Assembly (NCBI GenBank): GCA_965204665.1
Contig: OZ242002.1
Location: 1,612,001-1,676,000, forward strand
Reading direction: 5' to 3'
Source of the DNA: Nemesobacter sp965204665
Lineage (GTDB): Bacteria; Desulfobacterota_D; UBA1144; Nemesobacterales; Nemesobacteraceae
Length of the DNA stretch: 64,000 bases
Part shown: positions 17,848 to 26,478 of the stretch, in pieces
How the letters are laid out: the number at the start of each line of letters is the position of its first letter
How positions within the stretch are numbered: the stretch's first letter is position 1
The notes under the pieces: generated by a model
Database searches by the model: none
Told to the model about the DNA's origin: nothing
What the model saw: only the letters and a program-made list of their open reading frames with translations
Program-made: the position numbers and the translations under genes

Positions 17848-17875
17848 AGTATAACCGAACTATCCGGTTTGTCAA
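17848..17875 (-). promoter_or_regulatory. Near-consensus sigma-70 promoter of the small-peptide operon
   Basis: On the minus strand, TTGACA (17870-17875) and TATACT (17848-17853) are separated by 16 bp. This is one of the best promoters in the window. It would transcribe the leader hairpins, the three tiny frames and the two larger genes down to 15930. The stretch 17876-18024 shows no gene. Confidence 0.7.
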
Positions 17876-18024
17876 GTGGCACTGCCGATAAGATCACCCA
17901 TAGACATGAAATTACTCTGAAAAATGGATGAAACCGTGTGAGTTGCATTCAAAAACAGATGTGTTTTTTTCGGAAGTTCGGTTCAGGTCTTAAACTTCTT
18001 TTTTCATTCGGTCATTCAGAAAAA

Positions 18025-18669
18025 TCATTTCAGTATCTCTCCGGTTTTTTCACTCCAGAGGAAAAGATCCATCTCGTCGAAATCAAATCCGTTTTTCTCT
18101 GAAAACATCCTGAACCTCTCTTCAATTTCGAGGTATTCGGATCTTGTTCGCGCAGGGCGAGGAGATTCTATTATCCCGAGTTCGTGAAGACATTCGAGTA
18201 TGTGTTTATCAAGTATCGCGTAACCACGAAACCCGATGTTTCTGAGGAAATGGCTTGCCTCTTTGAATCCCAGTCCCTTTATACCTTTTTCAAGCGCGAA
18301 AAAGTCTCTTCTCTCGATAGGGTCTTCAAACGACAGAAGGACCGGCCTGAGTTCTCCTCCGTGCATGCGGGTGAGATATTCTCTTGTGGAGACGACGTGT
18401 TTTGCCCGGATGTTCGGGAATCTGTAAATTCCCCGAAGTCTTTTGCTTAATTCTTTATCGTCTGCATCTGAGAGTATGTCCTTTACGGCAGCAATGGCGT
18501 TCAACCCCATTTTCGCGCTTGTTCCTGCAGTGAATATGCAGAAGACCAATTCTTCGAAAAGTATTTTCTCCGAAGCGTCGAGGAAAACATTTTCAAATTT
18601 CTTCAGCCGGTTTCTGATCTCCGGGACTTTGAGCGGATAATTCTCCCTGATCAACCTGACTGTCAACAT
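18025..18669 (-). CDS. 8-oxoguanine DNA glycosylase/AP lyase, Ogg2 type
   Basis: Base-excision repair enzyme that removes 8-oxoguanine and cleaves the abasic site. The 214-residue protein matches the short archaeal-type Ogg2 rather than MutM or Ogg1. It has an N-terminal helical part (EELVFCIFTAGTSAKMG), then the helix-hairpin-helix GPD region GIKGLGFKEASHFLRNIGF. The conserved aspartate follows in AILDKHIL. The lysine of FKEASHFLRN is at the expected catalytic position. It starts nine bases after the mltD stop and is probably expressed with it. Confidence 0.85.
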   Translation of the reverse strand: MLTVRLIRENYPLKVPEIRNRLKKFENVFLDASEKILFEELVFCIFTAGTSAKMGLNAIAAVKDILSDADDKELSKRLRGIYRFPNIRAKHVVSTREYLTRMHGGELRPVLLSFEDPIERRDFFALEKGIKGLGFKEASHFLRNIGFRGYAILDKHILECLHELGIIESPRPARTRSEYLEIEERFRMFSEKNGFDFDEMDLFLWSEKTGEILK

Positions 18670-18678
18670 CCGAGAGAT

Positions 18679-20214
18679 TTATTTATAGATAAGAAGTCTT
18701 TTCCCGGCGATCAGCAGATCTGAAGAAAGGTTGTTCCACTTCTTGATCTGGGAGACCGACACCCTGTAGCTGCGGGCCAGTCCGCCGAGAGTATCTCCAC
18801 GTTTTATCTCATGGCTTATTTTTCTGGGCGAGGGGGAAGAGATTCCGTAGCCTTGAGGAATATTAAGGGTCCTTCCCGCTATTATAAGCGAACTTGTCAT
18901 TCCGTTCGCCTGCTTTATAGCTTTGACGGAGGTTCGGTATCTTCTTGCTATTGAAGAGATTGTCTCTCCTGGGCGGATTCGATGCTTTACATAAGTGCCG
19001 CTGACTCCGTGGCGGATTCGAAGTCTCTGTCCCGGATGTATGGTGGAGCTGGATGAAAGATGGTTCATATGTTTGAGATTCGTCACCGTTGTGCCGAATC
19101 TTCTTGCTATCTTCCATAGGTTGTCATTCGGTCTTACCCGGTAGTAAACCGGCGGAATTCCGAAAGGTTCTCTGAGATTCGGAAGGCTCGCCACTTCATT
19201 TCTCATCTCAAAGAGTTTGGCTCCGTATCCTTTCGGTACCTTGAGCTCATAGTTTCCTCCGGGAGGGGTTGAAAGCCCGATAAGAGAGGGATTGAGTCTA
19301 TATATCTCTTTTTTGTTTATTCCGAGCAGAGATGCGATTTCAGCCAGGCTTTTTCTTGAAGGAACTGTTGCGGTTTCGTAATTTTTTTCTACTGTTCCAT
19401 CTGTTCTTAAACCGTAACGTTCGGGGTTTCTGGCTATTATCAGCGCCGCGTAGAACTGCGGCAGATAGTTTCTGGTCTCCCGAGGAAGTTTTCTTGAAAG
19501 TTTCCAGAAATTCCTGGAGCCGGTTCTATAGATGGCTCTTTCCACCCTTCCTTCTCCGCAGTTGTAGCCGGCAAGAGCAAGTTCCCAGGAGTCGAAGTCG
19601 TTGTGCATTTTCTTAAGATACCGGGCTGCAGCTACGGTTGACTTCTCGGGGTCCATTCTTTCATCCACCCAATCGTTTATCTTGAGTCCGTACCGAATCC
19701 CCGTAGGTTTTATGAACTGCCAGAGTCCTACGGCTTTCCGCCTTGAGACGGCATCAACCTTAAACGCGCTTTCTATAAGAGGCAGGTAGGCGATATCAGT
19801 TGGGACTCCTTCCTCGCGCAGGGTCTCTTTTATTTCGGGAAGAAAAGGAATGGATCTGTTGAGAGTTCTTGTGAAATTCCTTCTACCTTTTCCTGTAAAA
19901 TAGGTTATAAAGCGCTTTACCTTCGCGTTCTCTATAATTGGAAGACTTAAATCCTCTTCCGTTTCTTCGGGGACGGAAGAAGGTGTCTGTGGTATCTGCG
20001 TTATTCCAGGGTCCCGCGGAGACGGCTCAAGTTCCTGCGGATTTGTTTCAGACTCCTGCAGCGGTATCTCGGGTTGCGTGTCTTCTGTGACCTCGTACGG
20101 CTTCTGCGGTTTTTCAGTTGCTACAGGTTGTCTCGTCGTATAAGAGCAGGACAGGGAAAAAACCGCTGCGCTGCACACAATCACAGCAACTAGTAACTTA
20201 ATACAATTTCCCAT
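18679..20214 (-). CDS. mltD: Membrane-bound lytic murein transglycosylase with three LysM domains (MltD-like)
   Basis: Cleaves peptidoglycan glycan strands to 1,6-anhydro muropeptides in the periplasm. I start at ATG 20214 (MGNCIKLLVAVIVCSAAVF), which gives a lipoprotein signal ending FSLSC; upstream starts in the same frame (20232, TTG 20247) are possible. A Pro/Glu/Thr-rich spacer is followed by the SLT domain, with the catalytic glutamate in PLIESAFKVDAVSRRKAVGLWQF. The YNCGEGRV motif comes later. The C terminus holds three LysM repeats (YYRVRPNDNLWKIARRF; KHRIRPGETISSIARRY; SHEIKRGDTLGGLARSY). The promoter is at 20321-20350. Confidence 0.92.
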   Translation of the reverse strand: MGNCIKLLVAVIVCSAAVFSLSCSYTTRQPVATEKPQKPYEVTEDTQPEIPLQESETNPQELEPSPRDPGITQIPQTPSSVPEETEEDLSLPIIENAKVKRFITYFTGKGRRNFTRTLNRSIPFLPEIKETLREEGVPTDIAYLPLIESAFKVDAVSRRKAVGLWQFIKPTGIRYGLKINDWVDERMDPEKSTVAAARYLKKMHNDFDSWELALAGYNCGEGRVERAIYRTGSRNFWKLSRKLPRETRNYLPQFYAALIIARNPERYGLRTDGTVEKNYETATVPSRKSLAEIASLLGINKKEIYRLNPSLIGLSTPPGGNYELKVPKGYGAKLFEMRNEVASLPNLREPFGIPPVYYRVRPNDNLWKIARRFGTTVTNLKHMNHLSSSSTIHPGQRLRIRHGVSGTYVKHRIRPGETISSIARRYRTSVKAIKQANGMTSSLIIAGRTLNIPQGYGISSPSPRKISHEIKRGDTLGGLARSYRVSVSQIKKWNNLSSDLLIAGKRLLIYK

Positions 20215-20320
20215 CAGGCAAATTCCGGACATTCGGAGGCGTTGCAAAATCAGATTATCTGGATTGCGTAATCCGATTTTATAAAGTGATGACTGTTCTT
20301 CTTTAACAGTATGTTGTGAT

Positions 20321-20350
20321 ATTCTAACTATGGAATATATGTTTAGTCAA
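20321..20350 (-). promoter_or_regulatory. Predicted promoter of mltD
   Basis: On the minus strand, TTGACT (20345-20350) and TAGAAT (20321-20326) are separated by 18 bp. These are the same two hexamers as in the three G-tract promoters, here with a normal spacer. That supports the hexamers being real promoter elements in this organism. Confidence 0.6.
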
Positions 20351-20438
20351 CCACTTATCTCCGAGAACTTCCAAGCATCTGTTTTTACGGAATTTTCGGC
20401 GTAATACGACTTTTGATCTTATATGACAGGAAAATCAA

Positions 20439-21548
20439 TTGAGCAAAAAAAACATCGCAGTTCTCTTCGGCGGCATCTCGGTCGAACACGAGATATCGCT
20501 TGTTTCCTCAAGGTTCGTCTTTGAAAACCTTGATCCTTCCAGATTTGATGCCGTTGCTGTTTTCATTTCAAAAGACGGTAAATGGCGGAGGGCATTGATC
20601 GAAGACTGGCCGGAAGGAAAAGCGCCGGCTCTGGTTCCCGATTCGGAGCTTGTCGCCGTGTTTTCATCTTCTACACCCGGTCGTTTTATTGAGATAACCG
20701 GGGGTAAAATCGGGAAAACCTTTTCCGTGGACGTTATTTTCCCCGCTCTTCACGGTACGTTCGGTGAGGATGGCACAGTTCAGGGTCTTGCCGATCTTAT
20801 GGGAGTTGCGTGCGTGGGAGCGGATGTGTTGGGGTCTGCTGTATGCATGGACAAGATAGTTTCAAAAACCATTCTGAGAGCCAGAGGATTACCTGTCGTT
20901 CCTTTCCTTGACTTTATGAAAACCGATTGGAGTGATGAAAGGCAGAAGATTGTCCGCCGTATTCGGGAGGAAATCGGGTTTCCGTGTTTTGTTAAATGTT
21001 CCAATTTGGGTTCGAGCGTCGGGATATACAAGGTTGACTCCTCGGAGTCTACTTCAGAGGTTGTGGACAGAGCTTTCGAGTTCTCGCATAGAGTTCTGGT
21101 CGAGCGTGCGGTTGTGGATCCGAGAGAAGTGGAGGTGGGAGTCATAGGGAACATCCCGCCGCGGGTTTCTGATCCGGGGGAACTTCTACTGGGAGGAGAT
21201 TTTTACGATTATTCGAGAAAGTACGGGGATGATATGGTGGAGTTCCGCATCCCGTGCGAACTTGCTCCGGGGCTGCGGAAAAGAATCAAGAAACTTACTG
21301 TTCAGTCCTGCTCGGTTCTGGGTTGCGGCGGCATGGCTAGAGTGGATTTTCTCGTTTCCGGTAGTGACGAAGTGTTTGTGAGCGAGGTGAACACCATCCC
21401 AGGTCTTACTCCGGCGAGTATGTATCCCAAACTGCTTGAGACCGAAGGCTTCAGCGCGGAAAAGATGATTGACACTCTGATTTCTCTCGCTGAGGATCGA
21501 TACCGGGCAAAAAAAAATCTCAGGACGGACTTTTCCTCTTCCGGGTAG
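20439..21548 (+). CDS. ddl: D-alanine--D-alanine ligase
   Basis: ATP-grasp ligase making the D-Ala-D-Ala dipeptide for peptidoglycan. The start is TTG at 20439 with AGGA just upstream, giving MSKKNIAVLFGGISVEHEIS, the classic N terminus. Further motifs are PALHGTFGEDGTVQGLADL, GVACVGADVLGSAVCMDK, PCFVKCSNLGSSVGI, and the C-terminal ATP/Mg-binding MARVDFLVSGSDEVFVSEVNTIPG. The 369-residue length and the inserted segment fit the longer DdlA class. Divergent from mltD, so two cell-wall genes share the 20215-20438 control region. Confidence 0.95.
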   Translation: MSKKNIAVLFGGISVEHEISLVSSRFVFENLDPSRFDAVAVFISKDGKWRRALIEDWPEGKAPALVPDSELVAVFSSSTPGRFIEITGGKIGKTFSVDVIFPALHGTFGEDGTVQGLADLMGVACVGADVLGSAVCMDKIVSKTILRARGLPVVPFLDFMKTDWSDERQKIVRRIREEIGFPCFVKCSNLGSSVGIYKVDSSESTSEVVDRAFEFSHRVLVERAVVDPREVEVGVIGNIPPRVSDPGELLLGGDFYDYSRKYGDDMVEFRIPCELAPGLRKRIKKLTVQSCSVLGCGGMARVDFLVSGSDEVFVSEVNTIPGLTPASMYPKLLETEGFSAEKMIDTLISLAEDRYRAKKNLRTDFSSSG

Positions 21549-21552
21549 AGAA

Positions 21553-22464
21553 CTACTTGCCGAGAATATCCTCTTTTTTCTGTCCACGGAAAAGCACCAG
21601 GAATACAACTCCTACAATTATTGAAGCTCCTCCGGCAAGTTTTATCGGTGAAGGTAGGTCGTCGAACAGAAAATGGGCGAATATCAGTACGAAGATGGAT
21701 TCCATAGGCATAACCGCCGTAGTTCTTGAAATGTCGAGCAGTTTTATGGCGTGGAACTGACTTGCTTTCGCTATGTAAGCTCCGCACGCTCCTCCGAAAG
21801 CCATCATCAGCGCCTGTCTTGAATTGGGCGGGCTGAATGAGCCTGTTGTAATCAGGTAGATGAAAAGAACTATTGAAACCCCGAGCGCCCTGAGAGTCGC
21901 TACAGTGAGCATGTTCAGGTCCTGCGCTATTTTTTTCACTAGAAAGGAGAGGAAAGAATAGAGAAACGCGGCTGAAACGGCCATCACCGTTCCGAAGATC
22001 AGATAGCCCTCCTTCTGGTAGGCGACCACTATTCCTCCCGCCACTGTCATGAACACTCCGATGCTCTCCCATCTGTTGAGCCTCTCCCCCAGAAACGCTA
22101 TGCCGAGCAGAAGGGCAAAAAGCGTCTGCGCTTTCATAAGAAAGGATGTGAGGGCGGGTCCGATTGTCCAGAGAGCTATCATCCACAACGCGGCTCCGGC
22201 TGAGGTTATCAGGGAACTCCAGATAAAGATATTGCGGTACTGCCGGATTCTTTTGAGTTCTTTTCTCTGTGCACGCAGAAAGGGAAATAATATCATGGCG
22301 ACCACGAACGCTCCGAAAAACCAGAAAAACGTTGTGGTCTCCGGATGCAGATCGCTCCTCTCAAGCGCTTTTCCTATTGCATAGGATAGGGCGGTAAAAA
22401 AAGCGGTGGCTACAAGAAGCAGATAGCCTTTTATCGGAAGTTTTTCTTTTTTTTCATTTTTCAT
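21553..22464 (-). CDS. EamA/DMT superfamily transporter
   Basis: A 303-residue inner-membrane protein with about ten predicted hydrophobic helices in two five-helix halves, typical of the drug/metabolite transporter (EamA) family. Recognisable parts are the N-terminal half with FFWFFGAFVVAMILF and FLGERLNRWESIGVFMTVAGGIVV, and the second half with SRTTAVMPMESIFVLIFAHFLFDDLPSPIKLAGGASIIVG. Substrate unknown. It converges on ddl with four bases between the stops. Confidence 0.85.
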   Translation of the reverse strand: MKNEKKEKLPIKGYLLLVATAFFTALSYAIGKALERSDLHPETTTFFWFFGAFVVAMILFPFLRAQRKELKRIRQYRNIFIWSSLITSAGAALWMIALWTIGPALTSFLMKAQTLFALLLGIAFLGERLNRWESIGVFMTVAGGIVVAYQKEGYLIFGTVMAVSAAFLYSFLSFLVKKIAQDLNMLTVATLRALGVSIVLFIYLITTGSFSPPNSRQALMMAFGGACGAYIAKASQFHAIKLLDISRTTAVMPMESIFVLIFAHFLFDDLPSPIKLAGGASIIVGVVFLVLFRGQKKEDILGK

Positions 22465-23270
22465 ACAAGAACCGTTTCTTTGAATCGTTTCAAGAGTTTT
22501 TTCTTCTCCATGCCTCGAGCGGTTATTCCCCGCCGAATATATTGTGCTGGATTCTGAAGAACTCGGCCGAAATGCGCATGTGGAAGTGCTGCTGCAATTT
22601 CTGAGTTCCGCATTCCGACCTTTACGGATATCGTTTTACAACCGCTTTCCGAAAATCCCGTTACTTTCACCGCTGCGGCAAGGACTGATGCTCCGTTAAA
22701 CTCCATGTTCAGGGACACTATTATCGTCATCACAAACGCTATTGCAACTGAAGATGCAGACCGAAGACTGAAGAAAGGGTAGTATCGTCTCTGATTTTTT
22801 TCCTGCTGTTGAAGCAACAAAATCTTGAGCACAGATGAGGAAGATTCTGCAATTGGAACATAGGTGCTGATTAAACGTACAAGCGCGCCGGCAGGGGAAA
22901 AGGGCGACATAAAGAGTTATGTTGTCGGAATCCGAACAAGTGTTCCTGAAAGGGCCGGACCTCACATTGCCGTTTGCGTCTGATGACTGACTATTCAGTT
23001 CGTGATGAGGTTTGCGGATTGTTATCCTGCGTGGGGTGAGGAATTTACACTGTCGGTGACTACAACTTGGTCAACTGACCGTCCGGTAAATCTCAAAATT
23101 TTCTATCCGTTCAGTTCGAGCCGAGTTATGTTCATTACAACACAACGCGGTGGGAGAAGTATGGTTAAGAAAACTGCTGTTACGAAATGTCGGAGCCCTG
23201 TAAACGGGCACTGGAAAAATGACCCAGAATAAACCCGTCTGACCGGCGGTCGAAAACTTGCGGGGGGGGG
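22465..23270. other. Intergenic region without a supportable gene, ending in a G9 tract
   Basis: About 800 bases. A 149-residue minus-strand frame (22461-22910) overlaps the transporter start but has no recognisable family, poor composition and no ribosome-binding site. A run of nine G lies at 23262-23270, directly abutting the stop codon of the small gene at 23271. No promoter hexamers flank this tract in the layout seen at the lipoprotein genes. Confidence 0.5.
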
Positions 23271-23453
23271 TTAGGGTCTATCTCGAAAAACCCGATAGAT
23301 GAAATACCCAACCGCGCACAGTACAATCAACCCCATCGGACCGCAATCCTCACTGCCTCTGGGTCCCTCATAATCTCCATAATCTATATAAGGATTCGCG
23401 GTCGCGGTCACCGACAACACCGTCAGAACACAGGTAATCAGTAGTTTTTTCAT
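23271..23453 (-). CDS. Small secreted or membrane protein, unrecognised
   Basis: A 60-residue product: signal peptide (KKLLITCVLTVLSVTATA), a short polar acidic/glycine segment (YIDYGDYEGPRGSEDCG), then one hydrophobic stretch (MGLIVLCAVGYFIYRVF) and a basic tail. AAGAGG lies just upstream of the ATG. No family recognised. The stop codon touches the G9 tract, so tract slippage would not change this frame. Confidence 0.5.
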   Translation of the reverse strand: MKKLLITCVLTVLSVTATANPYIDYGDYEGPRGSEDCGPMGLIVLCAVGYFIYRVFRDRP

Positions 23454-23534
23454 GCCTCTTGATTACATCACGCTAGCAAAGACTTTTTTGACGACTGAAA
23501 CTACGGAGAAACGAGGACACTGGAGGTTCTAGAA

Positions 23535-23936
23535 TCAGTTAGGGTCAACTCCGATCGCTATTTTTGAGAATCCGTTGTTTTTCGCTATATCCATGGTTTC
23601 CACCACCGGGCCGTGCAGGCTTTGTGAATCCGCTCTTATTATCACTAAGGAATCTTTGTTGGGTAGTTTAAGGAATTCGGATTCTACCTCTTCAGCAGAT
23701 TTCATCTGTTTATCGTTAAAATAGATCTTTCCGTCCTTGGAAATGGAAATATTTATATCCTTGGCCTCGACTATTTCACCTGTAGCCTTGGGCATCTCGA
23801 CCTTTATGCCGCTTGATATGGCGAAATTAAGCGTGAGGGCGAAGAATATAAGAAGATTGAAGACCACATCCACAACAGGAGCAAGGTCTACGGCGGATGA
23901 GGCGCTGGCTGAAATCTTGTGGTCAACGAAATTCAT
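23535..23936 (-). CDS. ExbD/TolR family biopolymer transport protein
   Basis: Energy-transducing partner of ExbB/TolQ that couples the proton gradient to the outer membrane. The 133 residues have one N-terminal membrane helix containing the key proton-path aspartate (DLAPVVDVVFNLLIFFALT), a periplasmic domain (KDGKIYFNDKQMKSAEEVE) and the C-terminal LVIIRADSQSLHGPVVETMDIAKNNG region. GAGGAA precedes the ATG. It belongs with the ExbB-type gene upstream, though 230 bases lie between them with no frame I can support. TolB is at 49376, so TolR is a fair alternative name. Confidence 0.9.
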   Translation of the reverse strand: MNFVDHKISASASSAVDLAPVVDVVFNLLIFFALTLNFAISSGIKVEMPKATGEIVEAKDINISISKDGKIYFNDKQMKSAEEVESEFLKLPNKDSLVIIRADSQSLHGPVVETMDIAKNNGFSKIAIGVDPN

Positions 23937-24166
23937 AAGGTTTCCTCGTTATACATTCCTACACATGAAAAAAGAGCCTCGAATAAGGCAACCTGACGGC
24001 AGAGCTCGAAGCGGTTAAGGATTTAAGTATGGACAGGTTCATATTCTTCATAAGTATTCGACTGATAAAAACCCCACGCTACCTCCATGTACGCTGGTTG
24101 CAAGGAATAACACTTCATGCTTCCATTTTAACCTCGGCCTTATTAAAAAAACCTGCATTGCTTTCC

Positions 24167-24790
24167 TCAGACTTTGTTTTTATGGCTGAGAATTTCCTCA
24201 AGCATTCTTCTGCCTTCTTCCTCAAGAGAGAATACAAGTTCTTTGAATTTCCCGTTCACGTATTTATAGGCTATGAGAGCCGGAATCGCCACGGTAAGTC
24301 CTAGAGCTGTGGTGTAAAGCGCCTCGGAAATACCGCCTGCAAGCGAAGGAGGATCAACGATATCCTTTTCCGATATTACGGCGAACACCTTGATCATACC
24401 GGATATCGTCCCCAGAAGGCCTATAAGTGTGCTGACACTGCTTATCGTAAGCAGCGTGTCTATGTTTTTTTCAAGGACCTGAGCTTCAGCCTTGCCCACC
24501 TCTTCTATGGAGTCCTGAATCTCGGTTTTTGGTCTGTTTGAGTTTAGGGTCGCCACGAGACCGATTTTTGATACCATGGAATCATTTGACATACAGAGAG
24601 TTTTCGCTTCGTCAATCCCGCCGGAGTCGATAGTTTCGTAGAAACTTGACAGGAAATCCGGGGGCATCAACTTACTGCGCCGCAACATATAAATTTTCTG
24701 AAGAAAAATTCCAAGTCCGAATATTGAACACAGCATCAGGGGGAAGATATAGATACCGCCCTTGGAAAAAAGATTTGCAACAGCTTCCAT
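24167..24790 (-). CDS. MotA/TolQ/ExbB family proton channel protein
   Basis: Proton-channel subunit working with the ExbD/TolR protein downstream. The start at ATG 24790 (MEAVANLFSKGGIYIFPLML) follows GAGG at good spacing; the frame stays open a little further upstream. Helix 1 is near the N terminus (IYIFPLMLCSIFGLGIFLQ). The large cytoplasmic loop follows, then the conserved TISSVSTLIGLLGTISGMIKVF and ISEALYTTALGLTVAIPALIAY helices. The 207-residue length fits TolQ/ExbB. Confidence 0.92.
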   Translation of the reverse strand: MEAVANLFSKGGIYIFPLMLCSIFGLGIFLQKIYMLRRSKLMPPDFLSSFYETIDSGGIDEAKTLCMSNDSMVSKIGLVATLNSNRPKTEIQDSIEEVGKAEAQVLEKNIDTLLTISSVSTLIGLLGTISGMIKVFAVISEKDIVDPPSLAGGISEALYTTALGLTVAIPALIAYKYVNGKFKELVFSLEEEGRRMLEEILSHKNKV

Positions 24791-24841
24791 GGTTTGCTTT
24801 CCTCTAGCCTTTATTGTTGGATTGAACTCATTTGACAAAAA

Positions 24842-24869
24842 ATGATAAAGGCAAACTTATTTTTGTCAA
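24842..24869 (-). promoter_or_regulatory. Predicted promoter of the exbB-exbD unit
   Basis: On the minus strand, TTGACA (24864-24869) and TATCAT (24842-24847) are separated by 16 bp. They lie about 50 bases upstream of the exbB-type start. Confidence 0.55.
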
Positions 24870-24972
24870 CAGCAAGCAGATAAACCACTGATTGCATCAC
24901 AACACGATTTTTAGAATTCGGACTGTGTATAATCAGGATGTGATTGTACTTGTACGGGGAAACACATCGAAA

Positions 24973-25070
24973 TCTTATCTGTACGACTTGGGTGGCTGAT
25001 GCTAGTGATTTGTCGTCCTTGATCACTGGATTCCGCCCATTGATTCCCCGTCCTCCGGACTATAGAAATA
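24973..25070 (+). repeat. Dispersed diverged repeat R4, copy a
   Basis: Shares TCTTATCTGTACGAC, then GATCAC(T/G)GG and ATTCCGC, then ATAGAAA, in the same order and similar spacing with 31211-31290. It lies in the 386-base region between the exbB promoter and lysA, which otherwise shows no gene. Confidence 0.4.
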
Positions 25071-25176
25071 CAACCCTTTAGGGGTGATACGAAAGAAACC
25101 TTCAGCGCCGCGGATTGATTCCCGATGGTTTTTTCGGGTAGAGTTTCGATAGTTTAGTCCTCAGTGATACCATGTC

Positions 25177-26439
25177 ATGACTTCTGATTTTCAATATGTA
25201 GACGGTGAACTTTATGTGGAGAAAGTGCCTGTCGGGGATATATGCGAAAAAGTGGGCACACCGGTCTACATATATAGTTGCAATTCCATCAGAGAAAAAT
25301 TTTTTGATTACCGTCAGGCGTTTTCCCATATGGATACCCTTATCTGCTATTCGGTAAAGGCTAATTCCAACATATCCGTACTGAAGATTTTTTCTTCCCT
25401 GGGTTCCGGTTTCGACATAGTTTCGTCAGGAGAACTGCAAAGAGTGCTTGCCGCCGGAGGAGATACTTCAAAAGTGGTGTTTTCCGGAGTTGGAAAAACT
25501 GCGGAGGAGATAAAAAAAGCGATCGAGACAGGCATACTGTTTTTCAATGTGGAATCCGAGGCGGAACTTGTCAAGATAAACGAAATTGCGGTTTCTCTCG
25601 GGAAGAAAGCACCCGTCGCCGTAAGGGTGAATCCCGACATAAATCCAGACACGCATCCCTACATATCGACCGGTTTTGAAAAAAGCAAATTCGGCATAAG
25701 TATGGAAAAGGCCGCCGGTGTCTACAGAAACGCCGCGCGGATGGAGGGAATAGAGATAAGAGGAATCGATGCCCACATAGGTTCACAGATATTCGATCTC
25801 TCGTCTTTTTCCGAATCCGTAGAGAAACTTGTTGACCTTGCTTCCGGATTGTGTGCGGATGGAATAGACATCTCCTATATAGATATAGGCGGAGGACTCG
25901 CCATAGGTTATCAGCAGGGACAGGAACCTCCTGCGAAATCGGAGTACGCGCAGGTGTTCCAGGAGCATTTAAAGGATTCTTCTTTCAGACTGGTTCTTGA
26001 ACCCGGACGGTCTCTTGTGGGCAATGCGGGAATCATGGCGACCAGGGTGCTTTATCTGAAAAAAGGGATTTCGAAAAAGTTCGTGATAGTGGATGCGGCG
26101 ATGAACGATCTCATAAGGCCCTCATTCTACGATTCGTTTCACCGGATAGATCCTGTATCCGAGAAAACGTCAGAGGAATTTATAGTGGCCGATATAGTGG
26201 GCCCCGTATGCGAATCAGGAGACTTTTTGGCCACAGACAGAAAGATTCCCGCGGTTTGCCCGGGCGAACTGCTTGCGGTTTTCAGCGCCGGGGCATATGG
26301 TTTCGTCATGTCGTCAAACTACAACACTCGACCTCGGGCGGCGGAAGTTCTGGTAAGCGGTGAGCGATATTGCGAGGTGAGAACCCGGGAAACCGTGGAT
26401 GATATTCTCAGGGCTGAGAGCATTGCAGATTTTCTTTGA
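25177..26439 (+). CDS. lysA: Diaminopimelate decarboxylase
   Basis: PLP enzyme (alanine-racemase fold) converting meso-diaminopimelate to L-lysine. The PLP lysine is Lys61 in CYSVKANSN. Other family motifs in order are GSGFDIVSSGEL, NVESEAELVKI, VRVNPDINPDTHPYISTG with the FGI segment, DAHIGSQI, DIGGGLAIGY, EPGRSLVGNAG, and the C-terminal VGPVCESGDFL and GAYGFVMSSNYNTRPR. The 420 residues are full length. It is followed after 39 bases by the haem genes, with no visible functional link. Confidence 0.96.
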   Translation: MTSDFQYVDGELYVEKVPVGDICEKVGTPVYIYSCNSIREKFFDYRQAFSHMDTLICYSVKANSNISVLKIFSSLGSGFDIVSSGELQRVLAAGGDTSKVVFSGVGKTAEEIKKAIETGILFFNVESEAELVKINEIAVSLGKKAPVAVRVNPDINPDTHPYISTGFEKSKFGISMEKAAGVYRNAARMEGIEIRGIDAHIGSQIFDLSSFSESVEKLVDLASGLCADGIDISYIDIGGGLAIGYQQGQEPPAKSEYAQVFQEHLKDSSFRLVLEPGRSLVGNAGIMATRVLYLKKGISKKFVIVDAAMNDLIRPSFYDSFHRIDPVSEKTSEEFIVADIVGPVCESGDFLATDRKIPAVCPGELLAVFSAGAYGFVMSSNYNTRPRAAEVLVSGERYCEVRTRETVDDILRAESIADFL

Positions 26440-26478
26440 GTTTTTGCGCTTCGTGCGGGAAATCTCCGGCTTTTACAT

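Noticed and set aside
17670..17948. 92-residue minus-strand frame
   Set aside because: It runs through the predicted promoter and leader hairpins and has no ribosome-binding site; the non-coding reading explains the sequence better.
22461..22910. 149-residue minus-strand frame just upstream of the DMT transporter
   Set aside because: It overlaps the transporter start by ATGA, but has no recognisable family or ribosome-binding site and an uneven, shadow-like composition. Not supported enough to list as a gene.
23262..23270. G9 tract as a coding switch for the small gene at 23271
   Set aside because: The tract lies after the stop codon, so length changes do not alter that protein.
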